A DNA stretch of 55,066 nt from Clostridia bacterium (GTDB lineage: Bacteria > Bacillota > Clostridia > Christensenellales > Aristaeellaceae), in the NCBI GenBank assembly GCA_017523615.1, contig JAFWWK010000067.1, forward strand, positions 1 to 55,066, read 5' to 3'. The notes below the pieces were generated by a model. It saw only the letters and a list, made by a program, of their open reading frames with translations, ran no database searches and was not told the DNA's origin. Shown in pieces: positions 39,690-48,506 of this stretch (its first letter is position 1; every line of letters starts with the position of its first letter). The translations under genes and the position numbers were made by a program.

Positions 39690-41327
39690 TTGACATCTCT
39701 GTTTGATCGGATCACGCTTCTTGTGATGATCCTCTGCTGCGCGGCTGGAATCCTGATGTGGTTATCAGGCGGGCTCCTGCATTATTTCCAGTTAGAAAGC
39801 TACCAGTTCAAAGGGTATTTCAGGACCCTGAGAAGGCAGTGGAAAAGGATATGGCATCCCCTTGGACTGTATGCCCTTGCCGCGGCCGTCCTGTTTTTCC
39901 CCGCGCGCCTTTTATCCTCTGCCGCGCCCATTTGGATGGCGCTTTACCGCGCCGCAGCTTCAGCCGTCATATTATGGACAGCTTTCCAGATGGGCCGGTT
40001 TGCGAAAGCGCTGCACGGTCCGCAGAAAAAAAACTTTGCGCGTACGGACAGGATCAAGCGCCTGTACGTGACCTGCCTCCTTTGCTGGGCCGCGATCTCC
40101 GCAGGCGTTCTTTGCTGGTTTTTCGCCATGCCTTCCTGGATGGGATTCCTGCCGGCGCCGGCTATGATCGCATCCGCGCCTTTTGTCGTCGCCCTCGCGG
40201 GCCTGCTCATTCTGCCGGTGGAAAAATGGATCAACAGCCGCTTCCTCCGTGATGCCGGGCACAGACTGATGGCTGACGATAACCTGATCCGGATAGGCAT
40301 CACCGGCAGCTATGGAAAGACGTCCGTCAAATTTATCCTTAAAACCATACTTGAAGAGAAATACAATGTCCTCGCGACCCCGGGAAGCTTCAATACGCCC
40401 ATGGGGCTGACCCGGATCATCCGCGAAAGACTGGATCCTTCCTGCCATGTATTCATCGGAGAAATGGGCGCACGCCACACAAGGGATATCCGTGACCTGT
40501 GCAGGCTGGTCAAGCCGACCATCGGCATCCTTACATCCATCGGGCCCCAGCATCTTGACACTTTTAAAACCATAGATAATATCAAAAACACCAAGTACGA
40601 CCTGATCCGCGCGCTTCCCCGCAGCGGTTACGCCGTTTTCTGTGACGACGGCGGTTTGGTGTCGGAACTGTATGCCGCCACCGACAAGCCGAAGGCCATC
40701 GTCGGCAGGGAAGGAGACGACCTGTGGGCCGACGGGATCAAATTGTCACCGGAGGGCAGTTCCTTCGATCTGCACATCGGCCGCAGACAGTCGATCCATT
40801 GCACCACCCGGCTGCTTGGAAAATACAGCATCAACAACATCCTGCTCGCCGCTGCCTGCGCCGTCTATCTTGGACTGAGCCCGGAGATGATCGGTCGCGG
40901 CATCAGCCGTCTGGAGCCGGTGGAGCACCGTCTCCAATTGGTCAGCCGGAAAGACGGGATAACCGTCATCGATGACGCGTTCAATTCCAATCCCAGCGGA
41001 GCGTCTCAAGCCCTAGAGGTGCTTTCAGCATTTGACGGCAGAAAGATCATCGTCACCCCTGGCATGGTGGAGCTGGGCGAGGACGAAGACAGGTACAATT
41101 ATGAATTTGGGCGTCAGATGGCGTCCTGTGTGGACGAGGCGTACCTGATCGGGCGGAAGCATACGGAACCGATCCGGAAAGCACTGCTTGACAACGGATT
41201 TGACACGGAACATATACACGTCTGCGACAGCCTGAACGAAGCCTCGCGTATGCTCGCGGCCGCCGGACAAAAAGGGGATGTCATTCTTTACGAAAATGAC
41301 CTGCCCGATCATTACAACGAAGGTTGA
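39690..41327 (+). CDS. murF: Membrane-fused MurF-like Mur ligase
   Basis: A 545-residue protein. Residues about 1-180 hold roughly five transmembrane segments (near 6-26, 57-74, 80-98, 126-146 and 155-178). The rest is a Mur ligase ATPase and C-terminal domain: ITGSYGKTSVKF (P-loop), FIGEMGARHTRDI, IGPQHLDTF, KYSINNILLAAA and DDAFNSNPSGASQAL, motifs that fit MurF, which adds D-Ala-D-Ala to UDP-MurNAc-tripeptide. The usual soluble MurF N-terminal substrate domain is replaced by the membrane part. The start is TTG 39690 behind AAAGGAG. ddl, which makes the D-Ala-D-Ala substrate, begins 10 nt later. Confidence 0.85.
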   Translation: MTSLFDRITLLVMILCCAAGILMWLSGGLLHYFQLESYQFKGYFRTLRRQWKRIWHPLGLYALAAAVLFFPARLLSSAAPIWMALYRAAASAVILWTAFQMGRFAKALHGPQKKNFARTDRIKRLYVTCLLCWAAISAGVLCWFFAMPSWMGFLPAPAMIASAPFVVALAGLLILPVEKWINSRFLRDAGHRLMADDNLIRIGITGSYGKTSVKFILKTILEEKYNVLATPGSFNTPMGLTRIIRERLDPSCHVFIGEMGARHTRDIRDLCRLVKPTIGILTSIGPQHLDTFKTIDNIKNTKYDLIRALPRSGYAVFCDDGGLVSELYAATDKPKAIVGREGDDLWADGIKLSPEGSSFDLHIGRRQSIHCTTRLLGKYSINNILLAAACAVYLGLSPEMIGRGISRLEPVEHRLQLVSRKDGITVIDDAFNSNPSGASQALEVLSAFDGRKIIVTPGMVELGEDEDRYNYEFGRQMASCVDEAYLIGRKHTEPIRKALLDNGFDTEHIHVCDSLNEASRMLAAAGQKGDVILYENDLPDHYNEG

Positions 41328-41337
41328 GGAGCGTACG

Positions 41338-42546
41338 ATGAAAAAGATCTGCCTTGCCGTGATTTATGGCAGCCGCTCAAGCGAGCATGAGGTCTCCATC
41401 ATCAGCGCAGTTCAGCTGATGCAGCACGTAAACAGGGAAAAATACGATCTGGTCCCCATTTATATCAGCCAGAAAGGCGTCTGGTATACCGGCGACGCGC
41501 TGCTGGACATGCGGACCTATACGCCTTTTGATCCCTGGAACAAAAAAATCAAAAAAGTGCAGCTGGACCTGACTGCATCCTCCGGGGCTCTGGTACATTA
41601 CAGACGCGCAGACGATGTCACAGGACATATCCGGGAAGAGATCGTCGCTCGGATCGACTGCGTCATTCCGGTTTTTCACGGACTGCATGGGGAAGACGGC
41701 TCGGTCCAGGGGATCCTGGAGATCGCAAATCTTCCGTACGCCTCCACCGGGATCTGCGGAAGCGCCATCGGGATGGACAAAATCGCGATGAAGGCTTTTT
41801 TCCGGGGCTGCGGATTTCCCGTGCTTCCGGGATTCGGCGTGACCCGTTCTCAGTGGGAAAAGGACCGCGATCCGATCATTGCCGAAACAGAAAAGATCGG
41901 ATGGCCGGTTTTTGTCAAGCCGGCCTGTTTGGGTTCCTCCATTGGGGTCAGCCGGGCCGATGACCCGGAAGAGCTGATCGAAGCCATGGAACTGGCCTTT
42001 TCCTACGACCGCCGAGTGCTGATCGAAAAAGGCCTCGATAAACCCGCCGAGGTAAACTGTTCGGTGCTGGGGTATGACGACCAGGTGCGGGCAAGCGTCA
42101 TTGAAATGCCTAACGCCGGCGGCGAATCTTTTCTCGGATTCAAGGAAAAGTATCTTCAGCAGGGGGCTTCCAAGGGAATGGCCAGCCTGAAAAGGATCAT
42201 TCCGGCCCCGATCGGCGACGAACTGACTTTGGAGCTGCAGGAGCTTTCAGTGCGGATCTTTAAATCCATGGACTGCAAGGGTGTCGTTCGGATCGATTAT
42301 ATGCTGGACAGGATAAGCGGTCAGCACTATATCACGGAGATCAATACCATTCCGGGTTCTCTTTCCTTCTACCTCTGGAAGGAGACTGACCTGGATTATA
42401 CGAGCCTGATCGACTGCATGGTCGACGCGGCCCTGCGGGCCAAGACCGACAAGGACAGGTCCAGCTACGCCTATTCTTCGGATATCCTGAAAGGGGTCAC
42501 CCTCGGGCCAAAGGCGGGCGGCAAGCTGGGCGGCGTCAAGCAGTAA
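41338..42546 (+). CDS. ddl: D-alanine--D-alanine ligase
   Basis: A 402-residue ATP-grasp ligase, longer than the usual 310-370. It has YGSRSSEHEVSIISA, PVFHGLHGEDGSVQG, the FVKPACLGSSIGVSR grasp loop and the omega-loop region KEKYLQQGAS. The C-terminal part has the metal site TEINTIPGSLSFYLW. The KY in the omega loop fits D-Ala rather than D-Lac specificity (family knowledge). ATG 41338 has GAGGAG upstream; a frame from 41278 overlaps murF. It partners with the murF just upstream. Confidence 0.93.
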   Translation: MKKICLAVIYGSRSSEHEVSIISAVQLMQHVNREKYDLVPIYISQKGVWYTGDALLDMRTYTPFDPWNKKIKKVQLDLTASSGALVHYRRADDVTGHIREEIVARIDCVIPVFHGLHGEDGSVQGILEIANLPYASTGICGSAIGMDKIAMKAFFRGCGFPVLPGFGVTRSQWEKDRDPIIAETEKIGWPVFVKPACLGSSIGVSRADDPEELIEAMELAFSYDRRVLIEKGLDKPAEVNCSVLGYDDQVRASVIEMPNAGGESFLGFKEKYLQQGASKGMASLKRIIPAPIGDELTLELQELSVRIFKSMDCKGVVRIDYMLDRISGQHYITEINTIPGSLSFYLWKETDLDYTSLIDCMVDAALRAKTDKDRSSYAYSSDILKGVTLGPKAGGKLGGVKQ

Positions 42547-42585
42547 TGCTGCCGCTGGTGAAAGCAATTTTATTATCTTATTAAT

Positions 42586-43668
42586 TTATTTTGGATCAGT
42601 TTCCGATTTTGGCAGTTTTACATGCTTCGCGGCTTCGCGGCGCCGGGAATCAGTCATGTCAGCGTAATGTTTCCTGGTGGTGTTCACGTCGCTGTGACCC
42701 AGAACGTCCGCAACCAGATAAATATCCCCGGTCTCAAGATACAGGTTGGTCCCGAAAGTTGAACGAAGCTTATGCGGACTGAGGCGGTCCTTTAACGGAG
42801 CTGCCACAGCCGCGTATTTTTTTACCATGTTTTCGACCGCGCGCTGGGTGATCCTCCGACGCTGCAGGGAAAGGAAAAGCGCATTTTCATGTCCCGGAAG
42901 CGCTTCGATCCGGCTTCTTTCCTCAAGATACGCCTTCAAAGCTTCGGCCACCTCGTCAGGGAAGTACAAAATCACCCGGCTGCCGCCCTTTCTGGTCACA
43001 GCGAAGGCATTCTCCCTGAAATCAATATCCGTGATATCGATCCCAACACATTCGCTTACGCGGATCCCGGTGCCGAGAAACAGCATGATGATGGCGAAAT
43101 CCCTGGCGCCTGTAAACTTGCGGAATTTAATCTGACGGTCGGTCAGTCCGTCGCCGGTGGAAGCGGCTTCCAACATCCGTTTCATTTCCTCAGCGTCCAG
43201 GCGCAATATGGGCTTGGAATGAAGCTTTGGAAGCGGAACAAGCGTCGTAATGTTGGCTGGAACAACGTGGCTGCGGTACAGATAATCAAAGAGTGAGCGG
43301 ATGGAGGACATCTTCCGCATGATGCCGTTTTCATGGTTCTGCATCAAGACCTGTCCGTTATCGGTTTCGCGAACATACTGCATCAGGTAGTCCTGGTATT
43401 CTTCGATATCATGACCGTCGATCAGACCGAGGTCTGTTTCCGTGATTGTTGCCGGGATCCTGTCTGCAAACTTGGGGGATTCGCTGCAAAGGTAATTGAA
43501 GAACAGTTTAAAATCGTATGCGTAAGCGAGTCGGGTCAGCGTGCTTGTTGTCTGCGCGACGGAATGAAAAAACGAAGCGCAGACTACGGGCAACTCCTTT
43601 AAAAGCTTGCGCAGCTGAACCGTATTTTTTACGTCCCGCTGGGCATGATAATTGTTGACTGACGGCAT
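42586..43668 (-). CDS. Tyrosine recombinase, Xer-like
   Basis: A 360-residue tyrosine recombinase with a complete catalytic set: Arg203 (GTGIRVSE), Lys227, His299 and Arg302 (HKLRSTF), His325 (LGHSDVNTT) and nucleophile Tyr335 (RKHY). A SAM-like N-terminal DNA-binding domain precedes it (YDFKLFFNYL). Length and N-terminus differ from canonical XerC/XerD (~300 residues) and recall single-recombinase systems such as XerS (~356). A 28-bp dif-like site lies 23 bp upstream of its start. No excisionase or phage gene is nearby. ATG 43668 follows CCGGAGG. Confidence 0.88.
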   Translation of the reverse strand: MPSVNNYHAQRDVKNTVQLRKLLKELPVVCASFFHSVAQTTSTLTRLAYAYDFKLFFNYLCSESPKFADRIPATITETDLGLIDGHDIEEYQDYLMQYVRETDNGQVLMQNHENGIMRKMSSIRSLFDYLYRSHVVPANITTLVPLPKLHSKPILRLDAEEMKRMLEAASTGDGLTDRQIKFRKFTGARDFAIIMLFLGTGIRVSECVGIDITDIDFRENAFAVTRKGGSRVILYFPDEVAEALKAYLEERSRIEALPGHENALFLSLQRRRITQRAVENMVKKYAAVAAPLKDRLSPHKLRSTFGTNLYLETGDIYLVADVLGHSDVNTTRKHYADMTDSRRREAAKHVKLPKSETDPK

Positions 43669-43691
43669 AATGACCTCCGGATACCCTTATT

Positions 43692-43719
43692 TATTCGTAA
43701 AAGTTTTCTTTTGCGAATA
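43692..43719. other. Candidate dif-like Xer recombination site
   Basis: Left arm TATTCGTAAAA (43692-43702) and right arm TTTTGCGAATA (43709-43719) are inverted repeats with one mismatch around a 6-bp centre GTTTTC. Two 11-bp arms and a 6-bp spacer (28 bp) is the layout of bacterial dif sites, and the site is next to a Xer-like gene. It could instead be an operator or an mRNA hairpin in the recombinase leader. Confidence 0.55.
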
Positions 43720-43777
43720 GTTATGCTCATATCCCCCGTCATTCTGTTGGTTCCTGAATTCCCCATTACCCGGACAC

Positions 43778-43804
43778 AAAAACCCGTTTTCGTGTGAAAA
43801 CGGG
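43778..43804 (-). terminator. Terminator of rnhA
   Basis: CCCGTTTTC and GAAAACGGG form a perfect 9-bp stem with a 4-nt loop. On the minus strand it is followed by five T. An outer CCGGACA/TGTCCGG pair extends the structure. Confidence 0.85.
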
Positions 43805-43818
43805 CTGTCCGGACAAAA

Positions 43819-44343
43819 TCAGTTTTCCGCCGCATCGCTCCGGACCAAAGAAAAATGCTCTGCGTCTCCGAGGTCCGGATTGAGTTTTAAAAAGGCTTTG
43901 ATCTCATTGCGCGCCAACTCGTCACAACGGTTGTTTTCAGGATGATCGCTGTGGCCCTTCACTTTGATATAGCGGACCCTCAGATCCTTCTTCCTGATCA
44001 CCAGCAGCAAAAGCTTCCAGTAGTCCTGATTCTCCACCGGCTTCCCGTCTTTTGTTTTCCATCCGTTTTTTTGCCAGTGATCGATCCAGTGCTCGTTGAA
44101 GGCATTCACGAGGTACGCGGAATCAGAATACACATTTACGTCGCAGGGTATCTTCAATTGACCCAGGGCACTGATCAGGGCAAAAACCTCCATCCGGTTG
44201 TTGGTGGTCTTGGGCATATTCCCTGAGATCTCTTTTTCATGCACACCGAACCGGAGGATAGCCGCCCATCCCCCAGGCCCCGGATTCCCGGAGCAGGCGC
44301 CATCCGTAAAAATATCAACAACTTTTCTTGTGCCCTCAGGCAT
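43819..44343 (-). CDS. rnhA: Ribonuclease HI
   Basis: RNase HI cuts RNA in RNA:DNA hybrids. The 174-residue protein has the metal-binding set in order: DIFTDGACSGNPGPGGW, NNRMEVFALISAL, VYSDSAYLVNA and HSDHPENNRCDELA. The basic handle region WIDHWQKNGWK is present. ATG 44343 follows GAGG; an earlier in-frame start at 44403 overlaps the upstream gene. Confidence 0.95.
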   Translation of the reverse strand: MPEGTRKVVDIFTDGACSGNPGPGGWAAILRFGVHEKEISGNMPKTTNNRMEVFALISALGQLKIPCDVNVYSDSAYLVNAFNEHWIDHWQKNGWKTKDGKPVENQDYWKLLLLVIRKKDLRVRYIKVKGHSDHPENNRCDELARNEIKAFLKLNPDLGDAEHFSLVRSDAAEN

Positions 44344-44399
44344 AGACGATACCTCGCATTTTTTCACACCGGTGCTCAAAAAAGTCCGTTGGCGAAAGA

Positions 44400-44780
44400 T
44401 CAATCGGGAAAACAGAAATATGGGAGAAAAGACTCCAGTTTTTTTGGTCCGATCCCCTTAACGGACATCAGGTCCTCCGGAAAAAGAAACGGACCATTTT
44501 GTTCCCTTTCCGCGACGATCGCTTCTGCGGTTTTCTGGCCGATCCCCGGGATCTGCATCAATTCCCGAACAGAAGCGGTGTTGGGATCGATCGGTCCGTG
44601 AGGAAACACCTCAGACCGGACGATCGGCTGTGTTCCATCGTCAGCAAAGGACGGGTAAACATCCATTTGACGGCCGGAAACGGTCTTTACGATCGTATAA
44701 CATGCAAAAAGCGCCAGAATCCCTGAGATCAGAGAAACCGCCAGGATCTGCAGAACGGCTTTTGCGAACCGAGAGTCCAT
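44400..44780 (-). CDS. ComEA-like helix-hairpin-helix DNA-binding protein
   Basis: A 126-residue protein with one N-terminal membrane helix (about 10-32) and a C-terminal double helix-hairpin-helix domain (IDPNTASVRELMQIPGIGQ, then DLMSVKGIGPKKLESFLPYF). This is the ComEA type, which binds DNA outside the membrane during uptake. The SLBB domain of full-length ComEA is missing, so it could be a minimal ComEA or another membrane-tethered DNA-binding protein. No other competence gene is in the window. Confidence 0.82.
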   Translation of the reverse strand: MDSRFAKAVLQILAVSLISGILALFACYTIVKTVSGRQMDVYPSFADDGTQPIVRSEVFPHGPIDPNTASVRELMQIPGIGQKTAEAIVAEREQNGPFLFPEDLMSVKGIGPKKLESFLPYFCFPD

Positions 44781-44829
44781 CGACGATCACTCTTTTCTGA
44801 CGCTTTTGCTAAAATGGGGCTGGCAGCCT

Positions 44830-45534
44830 TTACACCCCGGGAAGCAGCAGCCGGCCGCAGGTCTCGCACTCGATCAGTTCGCCCGCCTTGATAGCGCGGG
44901 TCACGGCGCTGGGAAGGCTCATATTGCATCCGCCGCACTGGCTGCCGTTGAGCCTCGCCAGAGGCGGCACCGAATGAAGCTTGATCGCACGGTACCTGTC
45001 CAGCATCTCCTTGCTGATCCCGGCGGTCTTTTCTTCCGCGGCCTTTCTCATCTCATCCAGCTGGGCTGATTTATCCTTGTATTCGATATCGTAAGCCTGC
45101 TTCAGCTTATCGAATTCGGCTTTATATTTGGCATAACGGACCTTGATCTCGTGCTGGATGCGCTCGCGGTCCGCGGCATCTTTGCGGATCCTGCGGGTCT
45201 CCTGCTCATATGCGGTCAGGTTGCCCTGAAGACGCTTGACTTCCGAGATATATGCGGTTACCTGCTCCAGGGAATCCTCGCTGCTCTCAATTTTCGCGAT
45301 AAGGTTTTTCAGCTGATCTTCGGTCAACGCCACGGCGTCCTTCAGCACGTCAAGGCGGTCGCCCATGGCCGCCACCTCGCCGTCGACCCGCTTGAAAGCC
45401 GTCTGCTGTTCCAGAAGGCTGTCGCGGTACTTGATCAGCTTTTGACGCGTGGGAGAACGTTTGATCTCCTTTTCCAGTCTGTCCGCCGCAGAGTCCGCCT
45501 GTTGATAATTCCAGAGCATTTCGAGCTGTTCCAT
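44830..45534 (-). CDS. Coiled-coil C4 zinc-ribbon protein
   Basis: A 234-residue protein: a long alpha-helical coiled coil (about 1-170, charged heptads) and a C-terminal zinc ribbon with two CxxC pairs (SQCGGCNMSLP and ECETCGRLLLP). This is the conserved bacterial zf-RING_7/C4-type family, often found beside Nif3-like proteins or RNase H; its function is not established. ATG 45534 follows AAGGAGG, so the longer frame from 45633 is not used. Confidence 0.85.
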   Translation of the reverse strand: MEQLEMLWNYQQADSAADRLEKEIKRSPTRQKLIKYRDSLLEQQTAFKRVDGEVAAMGDRLDVLKDAVALTEDQLKNLIAKIESSEDSLEQVTAYISEVKRLQGNLTAYEQETRRIRKDAADRERIQHEIKVRYAKYKAEFDKLKQAYDIEYKDKSAQLDEMRKAAEEKTAGISKEMLDRYRAIKLHSVPPLARLNGSQCGGCNMSLPSAVTRAIKAGELIECETCGRLLLPGV

Positions 45535-45571
45535 GGGATCCTCCTTCAACATAGAAAACATACCGTTTATA

Positions 45572-45600
45572 ATTTTACTAAAACAAAAAGGGTTTGTAAA
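45572..45600 (-). promoter_or_regulatory. Promoter of the zinc-ribbon gene
   Basis: On the minus strand TTTACA (complement of 45595-45600), 17 nt, TAAAAT (complement of 45572-45577), about 38 nt before the start. Confidence 0.75.
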
Positions 45601-45608
45601 GAATAATG

Positions 45609-45643
45609 AAAAAAAACCCGGAAACCGAGGCAACGGTCTCCGG
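45609..45643 (-). terminator. Terminator after tRNA-Arg
   Basis: On the minus strand CCGGAGACCG and CGGTTTCCGG fold into a stem followed by eight T (45609-45616 on the plus strand are A). Confidence 0.85.
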
Positions 45644-45648
45644 ACTGG

Positions 45649-45722
45649 CGCGCCCTGCGAGATTCGAACTCACGACCTTTTGATTCGTAGTCAAACACTC
45701 TATCCAGCTGAGCTAAGGGCGC
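45649..45722 (-). tRNA. tRNA-Arg (anticodon ACG)
   Basis: Acceptor GCGCCCT pairs with AGGGCGC. D arm GCTCAGCTGGATAGAGT, anticodon loop CTACGAA (ACG, wobble A read as inosine) and T arm GAGTTCGAATCTC are present. Confidence 0.96.
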
Positions 45723-45746
45723 ATACTGTCTCGCGACAGCTTCTAT

Positions 45747-45774
45747 AGTATAACACAGTTTTTTAAAAAAGCAA
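45747..45774 (-). promoter_or_regulatory. Promoter of tRNA-Arg
   Basis: On the minus strand TTGCTT (complement of 45769-45774), 16 nt, TATACT (complement of 45747-45752). A small palindrome CTGTCTCGCGACAG (45727-45740) lies between promoter and tRNA. Confidence 0.65.
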
Positions 45775-45838
45775 CCCTTTTTTTGATTTTTCTTCTCATG
45801 GTTCGCACCGCCGATGAAACGGCGGGAAACCTTTTTAC

Positions 45839-45867
45839 TTGTCTTTCATCCTTTAATTTGGTATAAT
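45839..45867 (+). promoter_or_regulatory. Promoter of the beta-propeller gene
   Basis: TTGTCT (45839-45844), 17-nt spacer, perfect TATAAT (45862-45867), 39 nt before the TTG start. Confidence 0.82.
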
Positions 45868-45906
45868 TCCCCCGGGTATTTTTTTAGGTGTAAGGAGGCT
45901 CCAGCA

Positions 45907-48453
45907 TTGAGTGATTACCGCCCCAATAATCGCAGATACTCCGAAAGGACATCTGATCAGACTATTAAACCAAATATCCCCGAGGGCCGATATGAGGACG
46001 CGTTTCCGGTAGAAGGCTCTTCCGGCGAACCTTCCCGGCATCGCCGCAGCGACCGTCATGGAAACTCCTCCCGTGCAGATCAGCGCGCTTCCGGCGAAAC
46101 TGTCGGCCGGCATGCGCATAACGATTATTACGACGATCCGGAAGATGAAGGACGTTCCGTTTCAAGCATGCCCGGCGGAAAGCTTATCCTGCCCTTGATA
46201 CTGGTTTTTCTGGCAGTTGTTCTTCTCATCGGCGCTTTGTATGCGTTCAGGGTGAATCCCGTTTATTCCGGTCTGCGCCGGCTTTTCGGCCGCAGCGATA
46301 ATCCGCCTGTTGAAGCATCGGTCGGGATATTTGATTTCAGCGCGGATTCCATCGACGGCGTTACAAACGACCCATTATCCTTCAGGATGGTCACGGATCT
46401 TTCCGCGGTCAGCGTCCGGATCATCGATACGGACAAAAACGTTATTTATTCGACGTCCCGGATCGTTTCAAGCGATCAGACTTCGATCGTCTGGGACCTC
46501 AGCGCCGAATTCCCGTCACCTTTCAGCGGAAATGTTTATGCTTCGGCAGGAACGGCGTCCGGAAACTGGACAGATTCGGATAAATTCGTCTCCGTTTCCG
46601 TAACTGAACCCACACCGTCCCCCGCCCCGACCTACACTCCCCTGCCAACTCAGGCCCCGGCCGTCGTAGACAGCGGGTACGCTGTAACGGCAAAGATCAC
46701 CGATTCACCCACCCCCACCGAAACCCCGACGGAAGAGCCGACGGTCGTTCCCTCAACCGATGCCCCGACCGCCGAAGCTGCTGCCGTTATTCCTACCGAA
46801 GCGCTCGCTACCGACGTCCCCACCCCGGAACCTACATTAGCTCCGACAGCCACCCCCACCTTAGAACCGACACCCACCCCGTCCTCGACACCGATGCCGG
46901 CCGCCGCGGCCGCGGGCCACGCCGCCACGGACCTGAAATTAACGGAACGGGTCTATTCCGGCGCCAAAGTACAGAACAATTACTCCAGGGAAAAACCGAT
47001 CATTGCCCAGGACGCCGACCAGTATTCTTATTTCGTCATGGGAACCGGCATTTACACCTTCCGGGGAGATAATTTCCGCAGGAACGGCGCCTTTGGGACC
47101 GCAGACGTAACCGAAGGGCGTCTTGAGCCCATGTGGGAGTTTTCCCTGGGTTCTCTGCGCACCGAATCCGGCACGCTTTACGGCGTGGGCTGGAACAACC
47201 AGCCGGCCATCATCAAATGGACCAAACAGGTCCGAAACATGATGAACCTGAACCCGGCCAGTAAAGAAGAAACAGCGATGCGCGAGGTCATCTTCAGCGG
47301 TCAGGACGGCAAGATCTATTTTATCAATCTGAAGACTGGTGAAGCCTCCAGAGATCCGATCAACATCGGGTTCCCGATGCGCGGCAGCGTTTCCGTCGAC
47401 ACCCTGGGAAGACCGATGATCTCCTTCGGCCAGGCTATTTCAAGGCTCCCCTCCAAAACCGGGCCCATCGGTTATTATATCTACAATCTTCTTGACAGCT
47501 CTCAATTGCTTTTCATTAACGGACGGTCGTCCGATAACCAGAAGCAGTATTCTACCAACGGCGCTTTCGATTCCTGTTCCCTGTTTATCTATTCCCAGGG
47601 CCGGGACGCGATGATCGTGGCCGGTGAGAACGGCCTTCTGTATACGGTCGAACTGAAGACCGACTTCAACTACCCGAAGGAAACGGATACGGAGCCGGTG
47701 ACCCCTTCCCTTTCGATCAATGCTGAGATCATATACCAGAGCAGCCTTGCAAAGAACGAAAAGGAAGCCCGTACCACGGTGGAGAGCGCTGTTGCCATGT
47801 ACAACACCTATGTCTATGTGGCGGACGGCTACGGCATCATCCGCTGCGTGGACACAGACTCCATGCGCACCGTATGGGCATTCGACGCCGGCGACAATAC
47901 GGACGCCGCCATGGCGCTGGATCTCGACGGAAAGGATCTGTCCCTTTATACAGGGAACACCGCATTTCAGCGGATGGCAAAAGGCGCCCCCGTGACCATC
48001 CGAAGGATCAACGCACTGACTGGCGAAGAAGTATGGAAATACGAGATCTCCTGTGTCAAGGACAACACCAGTGAGACTTCCGGCTGTAAGGCCAGCCCCG
48101 TTATCGGCCAGAACGACCTGAGCGGCCTGGTGTTCTTTACTGTCAACAAGGTCACCGAAGGCGGTTCCAGGCTGGTGGCGCTGAACAAAGATAACGGTCA
48201 GGTCGTCTGGGAATTCTCGATGGGAGAATCGATATCATCTCCTGTCGCCGTATACAACAAAGCCGGTAACGGCTGGATCATCGCCTGCGACGGAGACGGC
48301 AAGGTCTATATCCTCGACGGCCTTACCGGTTACCTGAATTCAGATATGCAGGTGGACGGAGCGATCGAAGCAAGCCCCGCGGTCTACAACAATATGCTGG
48401 TTATCGGAACATGCTCTAAGAATCCCAAGATGTATTGCTTCACGATCAAATGA
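45907..48453 (+). CDS. Membrane-anchored PQQ-like beta-propeller protein with Pro/Thr stalk
   Basis: An 848-residue protein in three parts. Residues 1-92 are hydrophilic, charged and probably cytoplasmic. One membrane helix lies at about 93-115. The outside part has a beta-sandwich-like domain (~130-230), a Pro/Thr/Glu/Ala-rich stalk (~230-340, repeated TPTP and EPT) and a C-terminal PQQ/quinoprotein-like beta-propeller (~370-848) with repeated blades such as [14 protein letters not shown] and [18 protein letters not shown]. The start is TTG 45907, supported by AAGGAGG 8 nt upstream. Propellers of this kind bind wall polymers, ligands or proteins; no catalytic residues can be assigned. Confidence 0.82.
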   Translation: MSDYRPNNRRYSERTSDQTIKPNIPEGRYEDAFPVEGSSGEPSRHRRSDRHGNSSRADQRASGETVGRHAHNDYYDDPEDEGRSVSSMPGGKLILPLILVFLAVVLLIGALYAFRVNPVYSGLRRLFGRSDNPPVEASVGIFDFSADSIDGVTNDPLSFRMVTDLSAVSVRIIDTDKNVIYSTSRIVSSDQTSIVWDLSAEFPSPFSGNVYASAGTASGNWTDSDKFVSVSVTEPTPSPAPTYTPLPTQAPAVVDSGYAVTAKITDSPTPTETPTEEPTVVPSTDAPTAEAAAVIPTEALATDVPTPEPTLAPTATPTLEPTPTPSSTPMPAAAAAGHAATDLKLTERVYSGAKVQNNYSREKPIIAQDADQYSYFVMGTGIYTFRGDNFRRNGAFGTADVTEGRLEPMWEFSLGSLRTESGTLYGVGWNNQPAIIKWTKQVRNMMNLNPASKEETAMREVIFSGQDGKIYFINLKTGEASRDPINIGFPMRGSVSVDTLGRPMISFGQAISRLPSKTGPIGYYIYNLLDSSQLLFINGRSSDNQKQYSTNGAFDSCSLFIYSQGRDAMIVAGENGLLYTVELKTDFNYPKETDTEPVTPSLSINAEIIYQSSLAKNEKEARTTVESAVAMYNTYVYVADGYGIIRCVDTDSMRTVWAFDAGDNTDAAMALDLDGKDLSLYTGNTAFQRMAKGAPVTIRRINALTGEEVWKYEISCVKDNTSETSGCKASPVIGQNDLSGLVFFTVNKVTEGGSRLVALNKDNGQVVWEFSMGESISSPVAVYNKAGNGWIIACDGDGKVYILDGLTGYLNSDMQVDGAIEASPAVYNNMLVIGTCSKNPKMYCFTIK

Positions 48454-48459
48454 TCAGCT

Positions 48460-48489
48460 CTTATACCGGTCCTACAGGACCGGTATAAG
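48460..48489 (+). terminator. 13-bp perfect hairpin before glpK
   Basis: CTTATACCGGTCC and its complement (48460-48472 and 48477-48489) enclose TACA. The T-run is short (CATTTT). It can end the propeller transcript or regulate entry into glpK, whose GGAGG lies 7 nt after the stem. Confidence 0.65.
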
Positions 48490-48506
48490 CATTTTGGAGG
48501 ACATCC

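Noticed and set aside
42586-43668. The recombinase as part of a prophage or integrative element
   Set aside because: Neighbours on both sides are core genes, with no phage, conjugation or excisionase gene and no flanking direct repeat noticed.
43692-43719. The 28-bp palindrome as a transcription terminator
   Set aside because: No T-run follows on either strand, and it lies in a promoter/leader region upstream of the recombinase gene.
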